Of a stretch of 25,781 nucleotides of DNA, positions 9,569-19,049 are shown in pieces. Numbering within the stretch: the first letter of the stretch is position 1; the number at the start of each line of letters is the position of its first letter. The notes beneath the pieces are model-generated. The model was not told the DNA's origin. It did no database searches and saw only the letters and a list, made by a program, of their open reading frames with translations. A program made the translations under genes and the position numbers. This DNA is from Entrophospora sp. SA101 (lineage: Eukaryota; Glomeromycota; Glomeromycetes; Entrophosporales; Entrophosporaceae). The DNA is taken from positions 5,296-31,076 of the forward strand of contig CAUDNR010000466.1 in assembly GCA_958430865.1 (NCBI GenBank), read 5' to 3'.

Positions 9569-9692
9569 CAACAAACCAACAAACCAACAAACCAACAAAC
9601 CAACAAACCAACAAACCAACAAACCAACCAACAAACCAACCAACAAACCAACAAAGCCAACCAGCCAACCAACCAACCAACCAACCAGCCAA
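9569..9692. repeat. (ACAAACCA)n / (ACCA)n minisatellite
   Basis: An 8-bp unit (CAACAAAC in one phase) repeats from about 9570, passes into mixed 8- and 12-bp spacing, and ends in a 4-bp CCAA run by 9690. Open frames on both strands here translate only to the repeat pattern (TNKPTNQQ or the Gly/Leu/Val antisense) and are not taken as genes. Confidence 0.9.
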
Positions 9693-10331
9693 TCAGTCAA
9701 ACACGGTTCAATGGTTTTTTAAATTGTCCGTCGGCATCGTCGTTGCCTTGCGTTTCAGATAATAATCTCCTAAAAGTCAAAAATAAACAAACATTATTTA
9801 ATATTTATAAATAGTTTTAAAAAACAAACGGAAACAATTATTTAAATTAAATCAAAACAATGCATCATAGAATTTTGAGTATTAGTATAAAAATAAACTC
9901 GTGTACGATCTTCGATGCACGAAAATATATTGTAGATCGTCTGATTTCCTAATTTGTTTAGAAAAAAATTTATTTTTATCCTTATTATTTAATGTTTACA
10001 TCATAAGTGTCTAAATTTAGAATATTAAAATATTTAATATACAGAAAAAATAATTTATTTATTTTTTTTGTCCTATTTTTAAAACAGTTAGTTTAAAAAT
10101 TTTGTGACGTATTGAACACAACAACCCTAAATAAAAAAAATAAAAGTATAAATATCCGATTTTTGCTTTTTTTTTGATTTTCAATTCCAAAGACTCAAGT
10201 AACAAGTAATTAGTAAATAAAAAAATATCAAAAGAGACAAAGAGAAAAAAAAAACTTTTTTTTAAAAAACTTTAAAAAACTTTAAAACTTTTGAATTTAT
10301 ATTTAACTTTTAATTTGATTCTTTTTTCGCA
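9693..10331 (+). other. upstream region of the HMG gene
   Basis: AT-rich noncoding DNA. The last 130 bp before the ATG are rich in A runs and CTTTAAAAAACTTTAAAA repeats, typical of a fungal 5' leader. No ORF of note. Confidence 0.4.
10147..10154 (+). promoter_or_regulatory. candidate TATA box of the HMG gene
   Basis: TATAAATA lies 178 bp before the ATG of the HMG gene. The same octamer precedes the LigB gene. In such AT-rich DNA the word could occur by chance. Confidence 0.3.
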
Positions 10332-11594
10332 ATGAATAATACAAAGAGATCATCATCGTCATTTCCACAAATTAAAATCCCATTCCCACCTATAATTAAC
10401 CTTGCAGAATTACTTCAACCAAATAAATCTTTTTCTTTGTTTGATGAACCACACAAACCATCACGTGCCCCTAACGCATTCATTATCTATCGTAAAGTGT
10501 TTGTTAAAGTTGCTCGTGATGAAGGTCATAATCTCCCAATGACTGCAATCTCTTCTATGGCCTCGATTTCATGGGAACAAGAGCCTGAGGAGGTTAAAGC
10601 GGAATACAAACGTATTTCAAAAGAAGCTCATTTGAAAAAGAAAGCAATGTTCCCTAAAGATAAAAGGAAGAAAAGAAAAGAAACTTGGAATGTTGTATCA
10701 TTTCAAGGTCCTAATCTCTTAAAACACTATGAAGTGAATCATGACGACGATGAAGAATTGGACGAAGATAGTAACGACATCAGTGTAATAGTTAACAGTG
10801 ATACCAACACAACTACAACAATATATAATAATAATTATAACAGCAAAAGGAAAAATAATAAAAACAAGATCTGCAATAACACAGATATTATTAACAACAA
10901 CGATAATATAGATGGTAACAACAATAATAACAACATGGAAAATAATATCATTAGTAATAATTATAATTATTATAATTATAACAACAATATTTATAATAAT
11001 AACAATATGGATAATCCGCAATTTGGAATTTCCGCTCCAATTTATTCACCCGAAACTGTTGATTTCAATTACCAAGATTATAATAATAATAGCAACGAAA
11101 ATGAAGACATTTTTAATTCAGATTTCTTAAATATTCAAAATGGAGATAATTTCAATGATTTACTCAATTCATTTTTTTATAATCAACATCAACAAAATTA
11201 TCAACAACAACAAAATGGCAACAATAACCAATTGCAACAAGATCAACAGATGACATTTTCAATGTTGCTACAAGAACCAATTACTACCGCTGAACAAAAT
11301 TTATTCGAAAACAATAATAATGACAATAACGGTGCTAAATATCTGCAACAATATCTACATCACACACCAGATTTATCTTCTGATGAAAGTATTTCTAGTA
11401 TTTCTTCTCCTTCATTATCTCTGCATGATACGGAAACAGTTGCTAGTAATAATAATACACTTGAAAACATTTTTAATATATATTCAAATAATAATAATGA
11501 TAATAATAATGATAATTTTTTTTTTAATTTAATATCTTCTGATAATGATATTAACAATAATAAAGTGTTTGATTCTTATCATTATGAAATTTAA
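10332..11594 (+). CDS. MATA_HMG-type HMG-box DNA-binding protein
   Basis: This intact 420-residue single-exon gene encodes a probable sequence-specific nuclear DNA-binding protein. The HMG box spans about residues 43-112. It opens PSRAPNAFIIYRK (43-55), carries the typical middle ISSMASISWEQEPEEVKAEY (73-92) and ends in the basic stretch KDKRKKRKE (109-117), a likely nuclear-localisation signal. This is the MATA_HMG subtype, found in fungal mating-type proteins and present in many copies in arbuscular mycorrhizal fungi. One copy alone does not mark a mating locus. Residues 131-420 are low complexity: an acidic patch (DDDEELDEDS, 138-147), long Asn runs, then a Gln-rich stretch near 280-305, resembling an activation or condensate-forming region. 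The ATG is preceded by A/T-rich leader and is the first in frame. Targets are unknown. Confidence 0.85.
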   Translation: MNNTKRSSSSFPQIKIPFPPIINLAELLQPNKSFSLFDEPHKPSRAPNAFIIYRKVFVKVARDEGHNLPMTAISSMASISWEQEPEEVKAEYKRISKEAHLKKKAMFPKDKRKKRKETWNVVSFQGPNLLKHYEVNHDDDEELDEDSNDISVIVNSDTNTTTTIYNNNYNSKRKNNKNKICNNTDIINNNDNIDGNNNNNNMENNIISNNYNYYNYNNNIYNNNNMDNPQFGISAPIYSPETVDFNYQDYNNNSNENEDIFNSDFLNIQNGDNFNDLLNSFFYNQHQQNYQQQQNGNNNQLQQDQQMTFSMLLQEPITTAEQNLFENNNNDNNGAKYLQQYLHHTPDLSSDESISSISSPSLSLHDTETVASNNNTLENIFNIYSNNNNDNNNDNFFFNLISSDNDINNNKVFDSYHYEI

Positions 11595-11612
11595 GATTTC
11601 AAATTAAAAATT

Positions 11613-11690
11613 TACATCATTACATCATCATATTCATTATTACATCATATATATAATTACATCATATTCATAGTTACATCATACTCATTG
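11613..11690 (+). repeat. ATTACATCATATTCAT-type repeats in the 3' flank of the HMG gene
   Basis: ACATCAT recurs at least five times in variants of ATTACATCATATTCAT, beginning about 20 bp after the stop codon. It probably lies in the 3' untranslated region. No RNA fold stood out. Confidence 0.6.
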
Positions 11691-12315
11691 TTTCGCTGAT
11701 TTTGAACTATTGATTATGTCATAATAGTTACATACGTATTAATGCATTATTAAGATATACATATATAATATGTATATTTACATTATGATTTTTTAAGATA
11801 TATTTAAGAATATATTATATAAGTATTAATTTTAATTAATAATAATCTCGGTAATCTTTAATTTATTTTTTATTTATTTTTCTTCTCGTAAACACAAACA
11901 AAAAATTTCGTTTTAATTAAGACATTATATAGATTTCGTTTTTCTCTCCTCCCTCCCTTTTTTTTAATTTTTTCTTGTAGATATTATATAGTACTTAAGT
12001 CAAGAAAGATAGAAAGAATTCCCTCTCCATCATATATAATTTTTTTTTTTTTTGTATATTAAAATTAATAATAAAATTAATAAAATTAATAAAATTAATT
12101 AAAAAATTTAAAATAACAAAAGTTTTTTTAAAGGTTAAATTTAATAATTCCAAAAAAAAAAGCCATCCACAACTTGTGTTACAATAATAATGATAACACA
12201 AAAAATTTAATTAATTATAAAACTCACGATCGATACTACCTCGCGTGTAATTTAAAATCCACAAACATGTACACACGATTTTATTACAAAACATTTTTTA
12301 CATGAATCATATTCA
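11691..12315. other. AT-rich intergenic stretch
   Basis: Simple AT-rich sequence with T runs and (AATAAAATT)n near 12060-12100. No gene was recognised. Confidence 0.4.
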
Positions 12316-12424
12316 ATGGATGGAGGGCATCAAAACTACCAAAAATGGGCATCAAAAATGAAATCCACCCACCCATTCGATCAGCCAGATTTTACGACGG
12401 ATAATAACATCACTTCCAAATTTG
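12316..12424 (+). other. candidate upstream exon of the CtIP-like gene
   Basis: From ATG 12316 the frame reads MDGGHQNYQKWAS then KMKSTHPFDQPDFTTDNNIT and reaches TTTG followed by GTTAGC, a donor like the GTTAGT used by the next gene's known intron. Composition is protein-like and GC is locally higher. No domain is recognised, and the connection to the exon at about 12700 cannot be traced by eye. Confidence 0.25.
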
Positions 12425-12712
12425 GTTAGCATATATAAATTTATTTAGTAAATAAACTTTTTTCTTATGTGTTACTGTGTTACCTGTATATATATAATTT
12501 GAGATTTAACTTTGTACGTATGATTTCTCAAATTTGGCTAGAACCAGAAAATTCCACCGATATAATTTTTAAAAAACTTATCATCATCTATGGATTTCAT
12601 TCGTCAAAATTTAAAAATTTTTTTTACATATCTAATGTTACACTAAATCACCCAATAATCACTATCTATAACTTCAATTCTATCACATTAAAAAGAGACA
12701 AATCCGCCCCAC

Positions 12713-13100
12713 ATGCGTCATACTTGTTCATCAAAACCTGCAAAATACATTTCCGTTACAAGAAAGAAAAGTGAACGTGCTAAATTAAAAGCTACTGATT
12801 GTATTGAATGTCGTGATGTTAGTATATCATCATCTTTCAATAATTATAAATATTTATTATTATTAATATTTTTTTTTTTATTTATTTTAGTTTTATAAAA
12901 TCACAGGGGCCTTACCTTTACCACCTAGTATATATTCACCATTACCAATTAACGACGCAAAAAATCATGAAGACTTAAAAGATAGCGAAGAACTTTTAAA
13001 AGCTCGTAAACAACATGTATCAAGACATCGATACAAATTTATTCCTGAAGATGAACCATCTGGATTCTGGGATCTTAATTATTCACCTTCTAAACCATAA
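12713..13100 (+). CDS. Sae2/Ctp1/CtIP-family DNA end-resection protein, C-terminal exons
   Basis: Two exons, 12713-12817 and 12891-13100, join across a GT-AG intron (GTTAGT...TTTTAG) into a 104-residue product. The family's C-terminal domain is complete. The CxxC is C30-I-E-C33, followed across the intron by R34-D35-F36-Y37. The RHR motif is at 80-82 (VSRHRY), and the terminal PSGFW at 91-95. The ATG is simply the first in frame: a stop lies six codons upstream, and an AG acceptor near 12695 suggests an exon start there instead. Known family members have a long N-terminal coiled coil for tetramerisation, which is not visible here. In yeast and human the domain stimulates Mre11-Rad50-Nbs1/Xrs2 nuclease at double-strand breaks. 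The gene is either 5'-unresolved or truncated. It is convergent with the LigB gene, 253 bp apart. Confidence 0.75.
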
Positions 13101-13353
13101 CAATTATTCTAGAAAGCAATGTTTATACATGCATACATATAAATAGAAGAATTGTATTCATTATTCATTTATTTATTATTCATTCATTATTACAAATATT
13201 ATATATATATAGATATGCATAAATTTACACATTTATAAATCTATATAAATTGATATTAGTAAGTTCAAATAAGTAAATAAAATAAAATACAAACTATTAA
13301 ATAAAAATACAAAAAATGCAATAATAAATTTAATAAATTTAATAAATTCAATA

Positions 13354-14527
13354 TTAATTCTTGGCAAATTCATAAACACCCATGCTTAAAGAGCTTATTA
13401 ATTCTTCATATATTTTCCTACCGGGGTCAGAACCAGCAGAACCAACTGCACAATGTAACGGAACTAGATGATCATCGGTTGGATGAGCTTTTCTTAACAG
13501 AGGATGAGATGATAAATCTTTGATTAATTTTTGTTCACGTTCATTACCAACAAAATTCGTAACATAAGAATCAACGTCTTTTTCAAATGGTTGAGAATAA
13601 GGAGCCAAACTAAACATATTATGAATATTCATGTCTCTCAGATTATGAATCAAAGATCCAGATCCTATTATTAAAACACCTTGTTTTCTTTTTAATTGAG
13701 AAATTAGTTATTATAATTGGAATTGGAATTAGGATTGGAATGTTAGAATTAAAATAGCTACCTTAAAGATGCCAAAGCTTTACCAACTTTAATGTGAAAA
13801 TCGTATGAAGCATGACGTTTCAAAGAAACTTGTATAATTGGTAAATCTTTAGGATCTGGTATTGCAATTTTTAATGGAATCCAACATCCATGATCCAAAC
13901 CACGTTTATTTTCAATTTCTGATTTGATTTTGGACTATGAAAAATAAATTATAGATTGATCAATTAATAATAACCTTTAGTTTTCTTTAAGAAATTATTC
14001 AATTCAAATATTATGTATAATAATCACCTCATTTAATAAATCCACAATTTTCTTGGCTAATTCTGGAGAGCCTTTGGAATGATATTTTAGTTTGTACATT
14101 TTATCAGGAAATCCATAGTAATCATAAATAATGGGTGTTGTATTATCAAAACTACCAACTATTGCAATCATCAATTATTATTATTGTTATTTCTTATATT
14201 CATCATATATGTGTAAATAAATAATACCTTTGATTGTATCATCAGTTTCCCAATGAGCCGAAATTACAACAATTGCTTTTGGTTTTATCTCATTTAAAAT
14301 CTTTTCTCCCCAACTTTTCAGAAAGTTATAGGCTTTATCATCATGATTTAACACCAATGGTGGACCTAATGATATATACAATATTGTATTATTAACTAAT
14401 ATTAATATATACACGCATCATTTGTCACATGATATCTTGGGACGTGTTAATTAATATACTCACCACCATGAGAGATGTAATAACATGGTAATACACGATT
14501 TTCTGTAGTAAAAGTTGTTTGTTCCAT
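13354..14527 (-). CDS. LigB-family extradiol dioxygenase (4,5-DOPA dioxygenase-like)
   Basis: Five exons on the minus strand, 14464-14527, 14228-14365, 14028-14158, 13762-13934 and 13354-13687, join at GT-AG sites with consistent phases into 279 residues, the usual family size. The family opens aromatic rings such as catechols or DOPA next to the hydroxyls, using molecular oxygen and a non-haem metal. Candidate metal and active-site residues are His20 in SHGGPP, His59 in SAHWET, His126 in LDHGCW and the His237/His242 pair in HPTDDHLVPLH. The GVLIIGSGSLIHNLRD segment at 172-187 is also typical. No signal peptide or membrane segment is seen, so the enzyme is probably cytosolic. Neighbours give no pathway clue. 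The natural substrate cannot be told from sequence; the DOPA-type call is by family resemblance. All frames are intact. Confidence 0.9.
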
Positions 14528-14593
14528 AGTTTGTTGAATAATTAGGATTTGTATTTAATGAATGTTTATATTTTGTCCAGGCATGTCATGCTG

Positions 14594-14601
14594 TATTTAT
14601 A
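14594..14601 (-). promoter_or_regulatory. candidate TATA box of the LigB gene
   Basis: TATAAATA on the minus strand lies 66 bp before the start codon, a plausible promoter distance. It is identical to the octamer upstream of the HMG gene. Confidence 0.4.
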
Positions 14602-15179
14602 GATTTTAATGTTCATAGATTATTAATTAATTATTTGAAATAATTTGTAATCGAATTAATAATCTACATATATGTTTCACAAACTTGTTTTGGAATAATA
14701 ATTTATTGCTGTGCCTAAAATCACCGAGTCACATAGAGAGCTTGAACACATCAATTATTATTAAAGTAATTAATTGAAAAATACCCCCATCATCTCCTAA
14801 AGATCATTTACGCTTAGCTTTACAGATGATTTGTTTAATAGAGCTATTATCGCGCCTCAATCGCGCCTCAGTTTCATTTTAATATTTAACATAAATTATA
14901 GAGATTTAAAATTTGAAAAAACCAATAAATAAATAAGAAACAAAAACAAAAGCACAACGTATGTTAATAATTATTACCTTGAATGTATAATAACGACGTC
15001 TATTTTATATAAATAACAGATTTAGATAATAAAGAAATTATTTTAGGCATCTAAAGTAAATCTTTATCTGCTACTCTTCAATATTATATAGAATTAATCA
15101 CAACTCTAATGAAGAAATTAATAGTAATATCTTTTTTTCTATAACATGTAGTGGTAATGCTTACTTTCATAAATAATAG
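14602..15179. other. AT-rich intergenic region
   Basis: No gene was recognised. The 10-mer TCGCGCCTCA is duplicated in tandem near 14850-14872. A 32-codon open run around 14785-14880 has no recognisable content. Confidence 0.4.
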
Positions 15180-15187
15180 GTTATAAC

Positions 15188-15745
15188 TAGAGATGTGACA
15201 TGCGCATGATTTTTTTTTCAAATCATGCAATGTCCCGTACACAATTTTATTCAAAAAAAACATGCGAATTTTAATTTTTACAAATTATATTATCGATAGT
15301 ATTTTTAAGAAAATGACAAAATCAAAAATTTGGCCTCATTTGCTAAACTGGGTAGGATTGATAATTTCATCAGCTTTGCTTCTAAAAGGAATTAGTTTAC
15401 TTTTTCTTTTATAAATGATAAAAAGAGAAATAAACTGTTGGCACCTGAATGTGATTTAAATTGTTGTATATTTGTTTTAATTATAAATTAAAATGTCCAA
15501 AAAATGCCAACAATGATGATATGGATATTACAATTGATGGTGATGGAAATGTGGGAAGCGAAAATGATAAAAGTGAGGATGATAATGAAACAATTAGGAT
15601 AGAAAATGGTGAAGAAAAAGGAGGCAGTGGTAGTGATAATAATATTGAAAATTGTATTTAGATATTCATTTTTATATTTTTTTAAAAACATGCAATGCAT
15701 AAAACGTGCATGATGCGCATGAAATTTTGAAATTTCCCATCTCTA
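15188..15745 (+). mobile_element. nonautonomous hAT-type element (558 bp)
   Basis: The element starts TAGAGATGTGACATGCGCAT and ends with the inverse of TAGAGATGGGAAATTTC, further inward containing ATGCGCAT again. TAGAGATG is typical of hAT terminal inverted repeats. The 8 bp outside are GTTATAAC on the left and ATTATAAT on the right, six of eight identical, as expected of an old hAT target duplication. Inside, around 15313, the + frame reads MTKSKIWPHLLNW, reminiscent of the start of a BED zinc finger. An acidic open stretch follows at 15461-15661. No catalytic domain remains, so it depends on another transposase. Confidence 0.7.
15461..15661 (+). other. acidic ORF inside the hAT element
   Basis: An open frame of 66 codons ends at a TAG; its first codon is a TTG, so no start is supported. 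It is Asp/Asn/Gly/Glu-rich (DGDGNVGSENDKSEDDNE) with no recognised domain. It may be the linker of a lost hAT transposase or chance. Confidence 0.25.
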
Positions 15746-15825
15746 ATTATAATTTGGTTCTTTTTTGTCAAATTGCAAATAAAGAAATTTTTTGATAAAT
15801 CTCTCTAAGGATAGGGCCATTTTTG

Positions 15826-16532
15826 ATCCTACATAGATAAACTCGATAAGTCGGATTTGGCCTAACTCGGACAAAAATTTCCGGCCCTTTTTTTTTTATA
15901 TTTAAAAATTTCTTGATAAGTCGGACACATATATCAACTCTTGTTAAGCTGTAAGTCGGACAACTCCTCCAGCCAGATAATAATAAATGACTCTCAATAA
16001 GTCGGTTCACGTGATTTTCGTAAATCTTGAGAGATAATCTTTACTATTTTTAGTAATGTATTATCCAATAAATTTTTGTAATAATAATTTCATTTGTGAA
16101 TAATATTATTATCAATTATAATCATTTTAAAAAATTTGTCTTTGCAAATAATGTATTTTATTGTTATATTTATCAATTATGTCATTTATTATCTCATCAT
16201 TAAATAAATTCACGTTTTGTTGTCTCATCATTAAATGATTAAAAGATTTAAAATGGAAAATTAATAGAAAACAAAATAATTCTTTAGTACAAACCAGTAT
16301 GAATATTTATTTAGATAAAGAGTAGAGATTTTTTTGTTTTATCTTCTATCTGTTTAATTAAATTATTTTTTCAATTATTATTATAAATAAATAAATATGA
16401 TTTAAACAACGATTTTCTTATTTTTTTTTATTTTTTTATTTTGTAAAATTGCATATTTTGATAAGTCGGATCCCTTGATAAGTCGGACACCATGTCCAGC
16501 CATTTGTGTCCGACTTATTGAGTTTACATATG
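15826..16532. mobile_element. foldback-like nonautonomous element with GATAAGTCGGA repeats
   Basis: The left end ACATAGATAAACTCGATAAGTCGGA (from about 15829) recurs inverted at the right end as the complement of ACATATGTAAACTCAATAAGTCGGA (to about 16532). Each string is 25 bases with a few differences. Related AAGTCGGA words occur at 15845, 15915, 15951, 15995, 16460 and 16477 on the + strand and at 16506-16518 on the minus strand. Near the right end two copies are spaced exactly 17 bp, and ATAAGTCGGACAC (16478-16490) forms a perfect 13-bp inverted repeat with 16506-16518. No coding content. The layout suggests a pogo/Tc1-like or foldback element; the class is an inference. Confidence 0.55.
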
Positions 16533-16948
16533 TAATATGCAAGACTTGAGCTTTTGATCTATATTATGTTTTTTATTATTGTATTAAAAAAAAAAATAGA
16601 GAATCAATCAGTATGAAAATAAATCTGTGACAACATGTTTCTTTTATTATTATTATTATGAAAAAAAAAATCGCGTGGTATATCAAAAAGCATAGTGTTG
16701 CACAAGGAGAAATATTTATTGGCACGTTCGAAGAATTTTTTGAACATAATTAATTTTATTGAATTTCATTATCTTAATACTCAAAAAAAAAAAAAGGTCT
16801 TTGAGCTAAAAAGAAAAAGAACAAGACGAGAAGGAATCGCTGCTGATCGAGAGTAGTTATTGTTTTTTTTTCGCGTGCATTGTCGTCATTATAGTTTACT
16901 GATTATAAATTTTTTTTTCTCTCTAAAATATTATATCAATTATTATAG
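16533..16948. other. noncoding upstream region of the acidic gene
   Basis: AT-rich with poly-A runs. An earlier exon of the next gene could lie near 16860-16892 before a possible GTTTAC donor, but there is no ATG in that frame. Confidence 0.3.
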
Positions 16949-17831
16949 CGATCTTGGCAAATGTATTGACTTGGATGCATTATTCGATGACATCAAAGAC
17001 AATATACAGGAAGGAATGACACCATTGAAACCGTTACAACTGCTTGAGTTATTAAAAGCTATTTACGAGGTATCTTCATTATTGTTTATTATTAATAATA
17101 AAAGTTTATCGTATCATAATTTAATTCATTTTTTTAAAAAAAATATACTCAAGGGAGAGAAAGAGTTGGAAGGAGAGAAAGAATTGGAAAGAGATAAAAA
17201 TTTGGAAGAGATGGAAATTTTTGAAGAAAAAGGAGAAGAAGAAAGGGAGGAGGATTCAGAAGAGGGAGGAGAAGCGGAAGAGATGGAGGAAGAGAAAGAG
17301 GAAATTGAAGTGGTACCAATTGAAGAAGTTTATGATAATAATAATGATAATAATAATAATGATGATAATGTTAATGATAATTATAATGTTAATGTTAATA
17401 TTAATAGTGACGATAATGATAATGTTGACAGCAATAATAATAATAATGACGATGATGTTAATGGAAATGATGAAGATAGCATTAATATTAATGGCAATAA
17501 CGATGAGAATGGTAATGTTATTAATAATGCTGATAGCAATGATGATAATGTTGATAGCGATGAAGATGAGAACGGTAATGGTAATGGTAATGATGATGAT
17601 GATGATAATAATAGTGAATTGGAAAGCCTTGACGAAAGGAGGTTTGTGACTGCTTGGAATACCAAATGGTCAATAGAAGAATCGATCATTCTCCTAAATC
17701 ATGTATTTCGAAAGAAGATAAATTGTAATGAACTACAAATGAATGGAATATCAAGAAAAAACAATGCTATTTCATTAAAATGGAGGTCAATGAAACGACA
17801 AGTAAAGAAACTGTTTGGGGTAGATTTTTAA
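16949..17831 (+). CDS. acidic, Asn/Asp-rich protein with Myb/SANT-like C terminus (5' end unresolved)
   Basis: The frame is open from an ATTATAG acceptor at about 16948 to the TAA at 17829-17831. An intron probably occupies 17070-17153 (GTATCT...CTCAAG, 84 bp, no frame change). The first segment, DLGKCIDLDALFDDIKDN then LKPLQLLELLKAIYE, looks helical. A Glu-rich charged helix follows (KELEGEKELERDKNLEEMEI), then about 90 residues almost wholly Asn and Asp from GAT/AAT codons. The C-terminal 50 residues (TKWSIEESIILLNHVF ... GISRKNNAISLKWRSMKRQV) have the Trp, acidic pair and R...I..KW spacing of a Myb/SANT repeat, suggesting DNA or chromatin binding. The first in-frame ATG is at 17016, inside a conserved-looking helix, so an upstream exon is likely. 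No specific function is recognised. Confidence 0.55.
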
Positions 17832-18540
17832 AAATTGATGGTATAAAAAAATAACTTGTTAATAATTTAATCATTTATTTGAGCAAACAATTTACTTGTC
17901 ATTTTCAATGACGAATATATCTTTGGCATTTGATAACTATTGCAACTATTATTTTAGTTTAGTAGATCAATCATTCTTGGATATCTTTCAAACAATATTT
18001 TCTTTTGTTATCATTATCATGTCACGTATATTTTCTTTAAAAAGTAAATATTTCAAATATTTCAGCCTTACATCTATTCTTTCTACTAAGCTAATGTTAT
18101 CATCCGTATGTTCATATAATACTTATACTATTATATACTATATATCCACAAAATCTGATTAATACTATATTATATTAAAAATATAATTTAAATGAAAAGG
18201 TGACAATTTTTGTAGGTGCTCAATTAATAGGGGTTATTTTCGGATTATTATTATTATAAATGGTTTAAATTTGTTAACAATAATTCATTACAATTATTAT
18301 ATAGATGGAGGTGCTCATGATTGTTATAACATTTCATCAGAAAGAATGTGTCGAACGATATCTACGGATCTCTATTCATATAAAAGGAACTCGTGCTGTT
18401 TAATTAGACAATTGAATTGATATTTATTATGTAAGAAATGTAAGTTAAAAAATGTAATAGTTGGTATTTACTAGCTAATTAATTTATCTTATAAAAATAA
18501 ATAAATTAAATAATGATAATGATGCTTCATCAGAGACCAG
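17832..18540. other. stretch with possible degraded coding fragments
   Basis: On the minus strand about 17998-18126 reads YEHTDDNISLVERIDVRLKY then LKYLLFKENIRDMIMITKEN before a stop, with a protein-like mix of charges. The long + strand ORF over the same bases is Phe/Tyr/Ser-rich and looks like its shadow. Near 18305-18420 the + strand has a Cys-containing open run (DGGAHDCYNISSERMC). Nothing is assigned to a family. Confidence 0.25.
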
Positions 18541-18837
18541 TTAAAATGATCTTTTTCTTAAATCCTCTCTTTTATTATTATTATAGACACTATTGTTATT
18601 ATTATCTTTATTACCATTACCATTACTGCCATCATTGATAATCAATTTACTTGAATCAAAACTACTACTGCCGTAACCACTATCATTATTACTAATGCAA
18701 CTTTCAGACCATTTCTTAAAAATTTGTTCCAACATTTTCAGACTAACCGGTTTAGTCAGAAATCCATCTACACCACTCTCATACACCAGCTCTTTATCTT
18801 CTTCGCTTGCTAGACCTGTTAATGCGAATATTAATGC
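18541..18837 (-). pseudogene. response-regulator receiver domain, C-terminal exon only
   Basis: The exon begins after a TAG acceptor at 18838-18840 and encodes 98 residues. It starts ALIFALTGLASEEDKELVYE, where ALTGLAS is the receiver beta-4 strand with its conserved Thr. It continues SGVDGFLTKPVSLKMLEQIF, where the Lys of TKPV is the conserved beta-5 Lys. A Ser/Asn-rich tail (NNDSGYGSSSFDSS ... NNNNSVYNNN) ends at TAA. This is how fungal hybrid histidine kinases and Ssk1-type regulators finish. The preceding exon, with the phospho-accepting Asp, should lie just upstream, but that DNA (18850-19050) shows only unclear fragments and then a histone H4 pseudogene. I infer a truncated gene copy. 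A long intron or distant exon is possible. Confidence 0.6.
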
Positions 18838-19049
18838 CTATTATTATTACTACTTTTATTAAATCTTCTTGTTATAGTTTTTATAAATAAGCAAACAAAC
18901 AGACAAAGTATTTCCACTTGCTTGATCCAAAAAAGAACACCCATTAAACAAGTCAGACTTTACTTCAACACATGCTGTATATGTTTCTCAAGTTTTTTAG
19001 TTGAAATAACAATATTAGAATTGGTCTCGCTTTATCTTCATTTTCTTTT

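Noticed and set aside
9485..9722. Opposite-strand ORFs over the minisatellite
   Set aside because: Their translations are just the repeat unit in two frames (TNKPTNQQ or a Leu/Val/Gly antisense), with no independent coding signal.
10719..11532. ORFs overlapping the HMG gene in other frames and on the minus strand
   Set aside because: They are Ile/Val/Met-rich shadows of Asn-codon runs in the intact HMG gene.
10332..11594. HMG gene as a mating-type locus
   Set aside because: MATA_HMG genes are numerous in these fungi, and no homeodomain pair or other mating-locus gene lies nearby.
17221..17689. Met/Ile-rich + ORF and Ser/Leu-rich minus ORF over the acidic gene
   Set aside because: They are frame shadows of the GAT/AAT/GAA repeats.
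17896..18162. 88-codon + ORF
   Set aside because: It is Phe/Tyr/Ser/Ile-rich, typical of the antisense of coding-like sequence. Its only long-frame start is TTG, and a trial splice to the downstream open run gave a stop.
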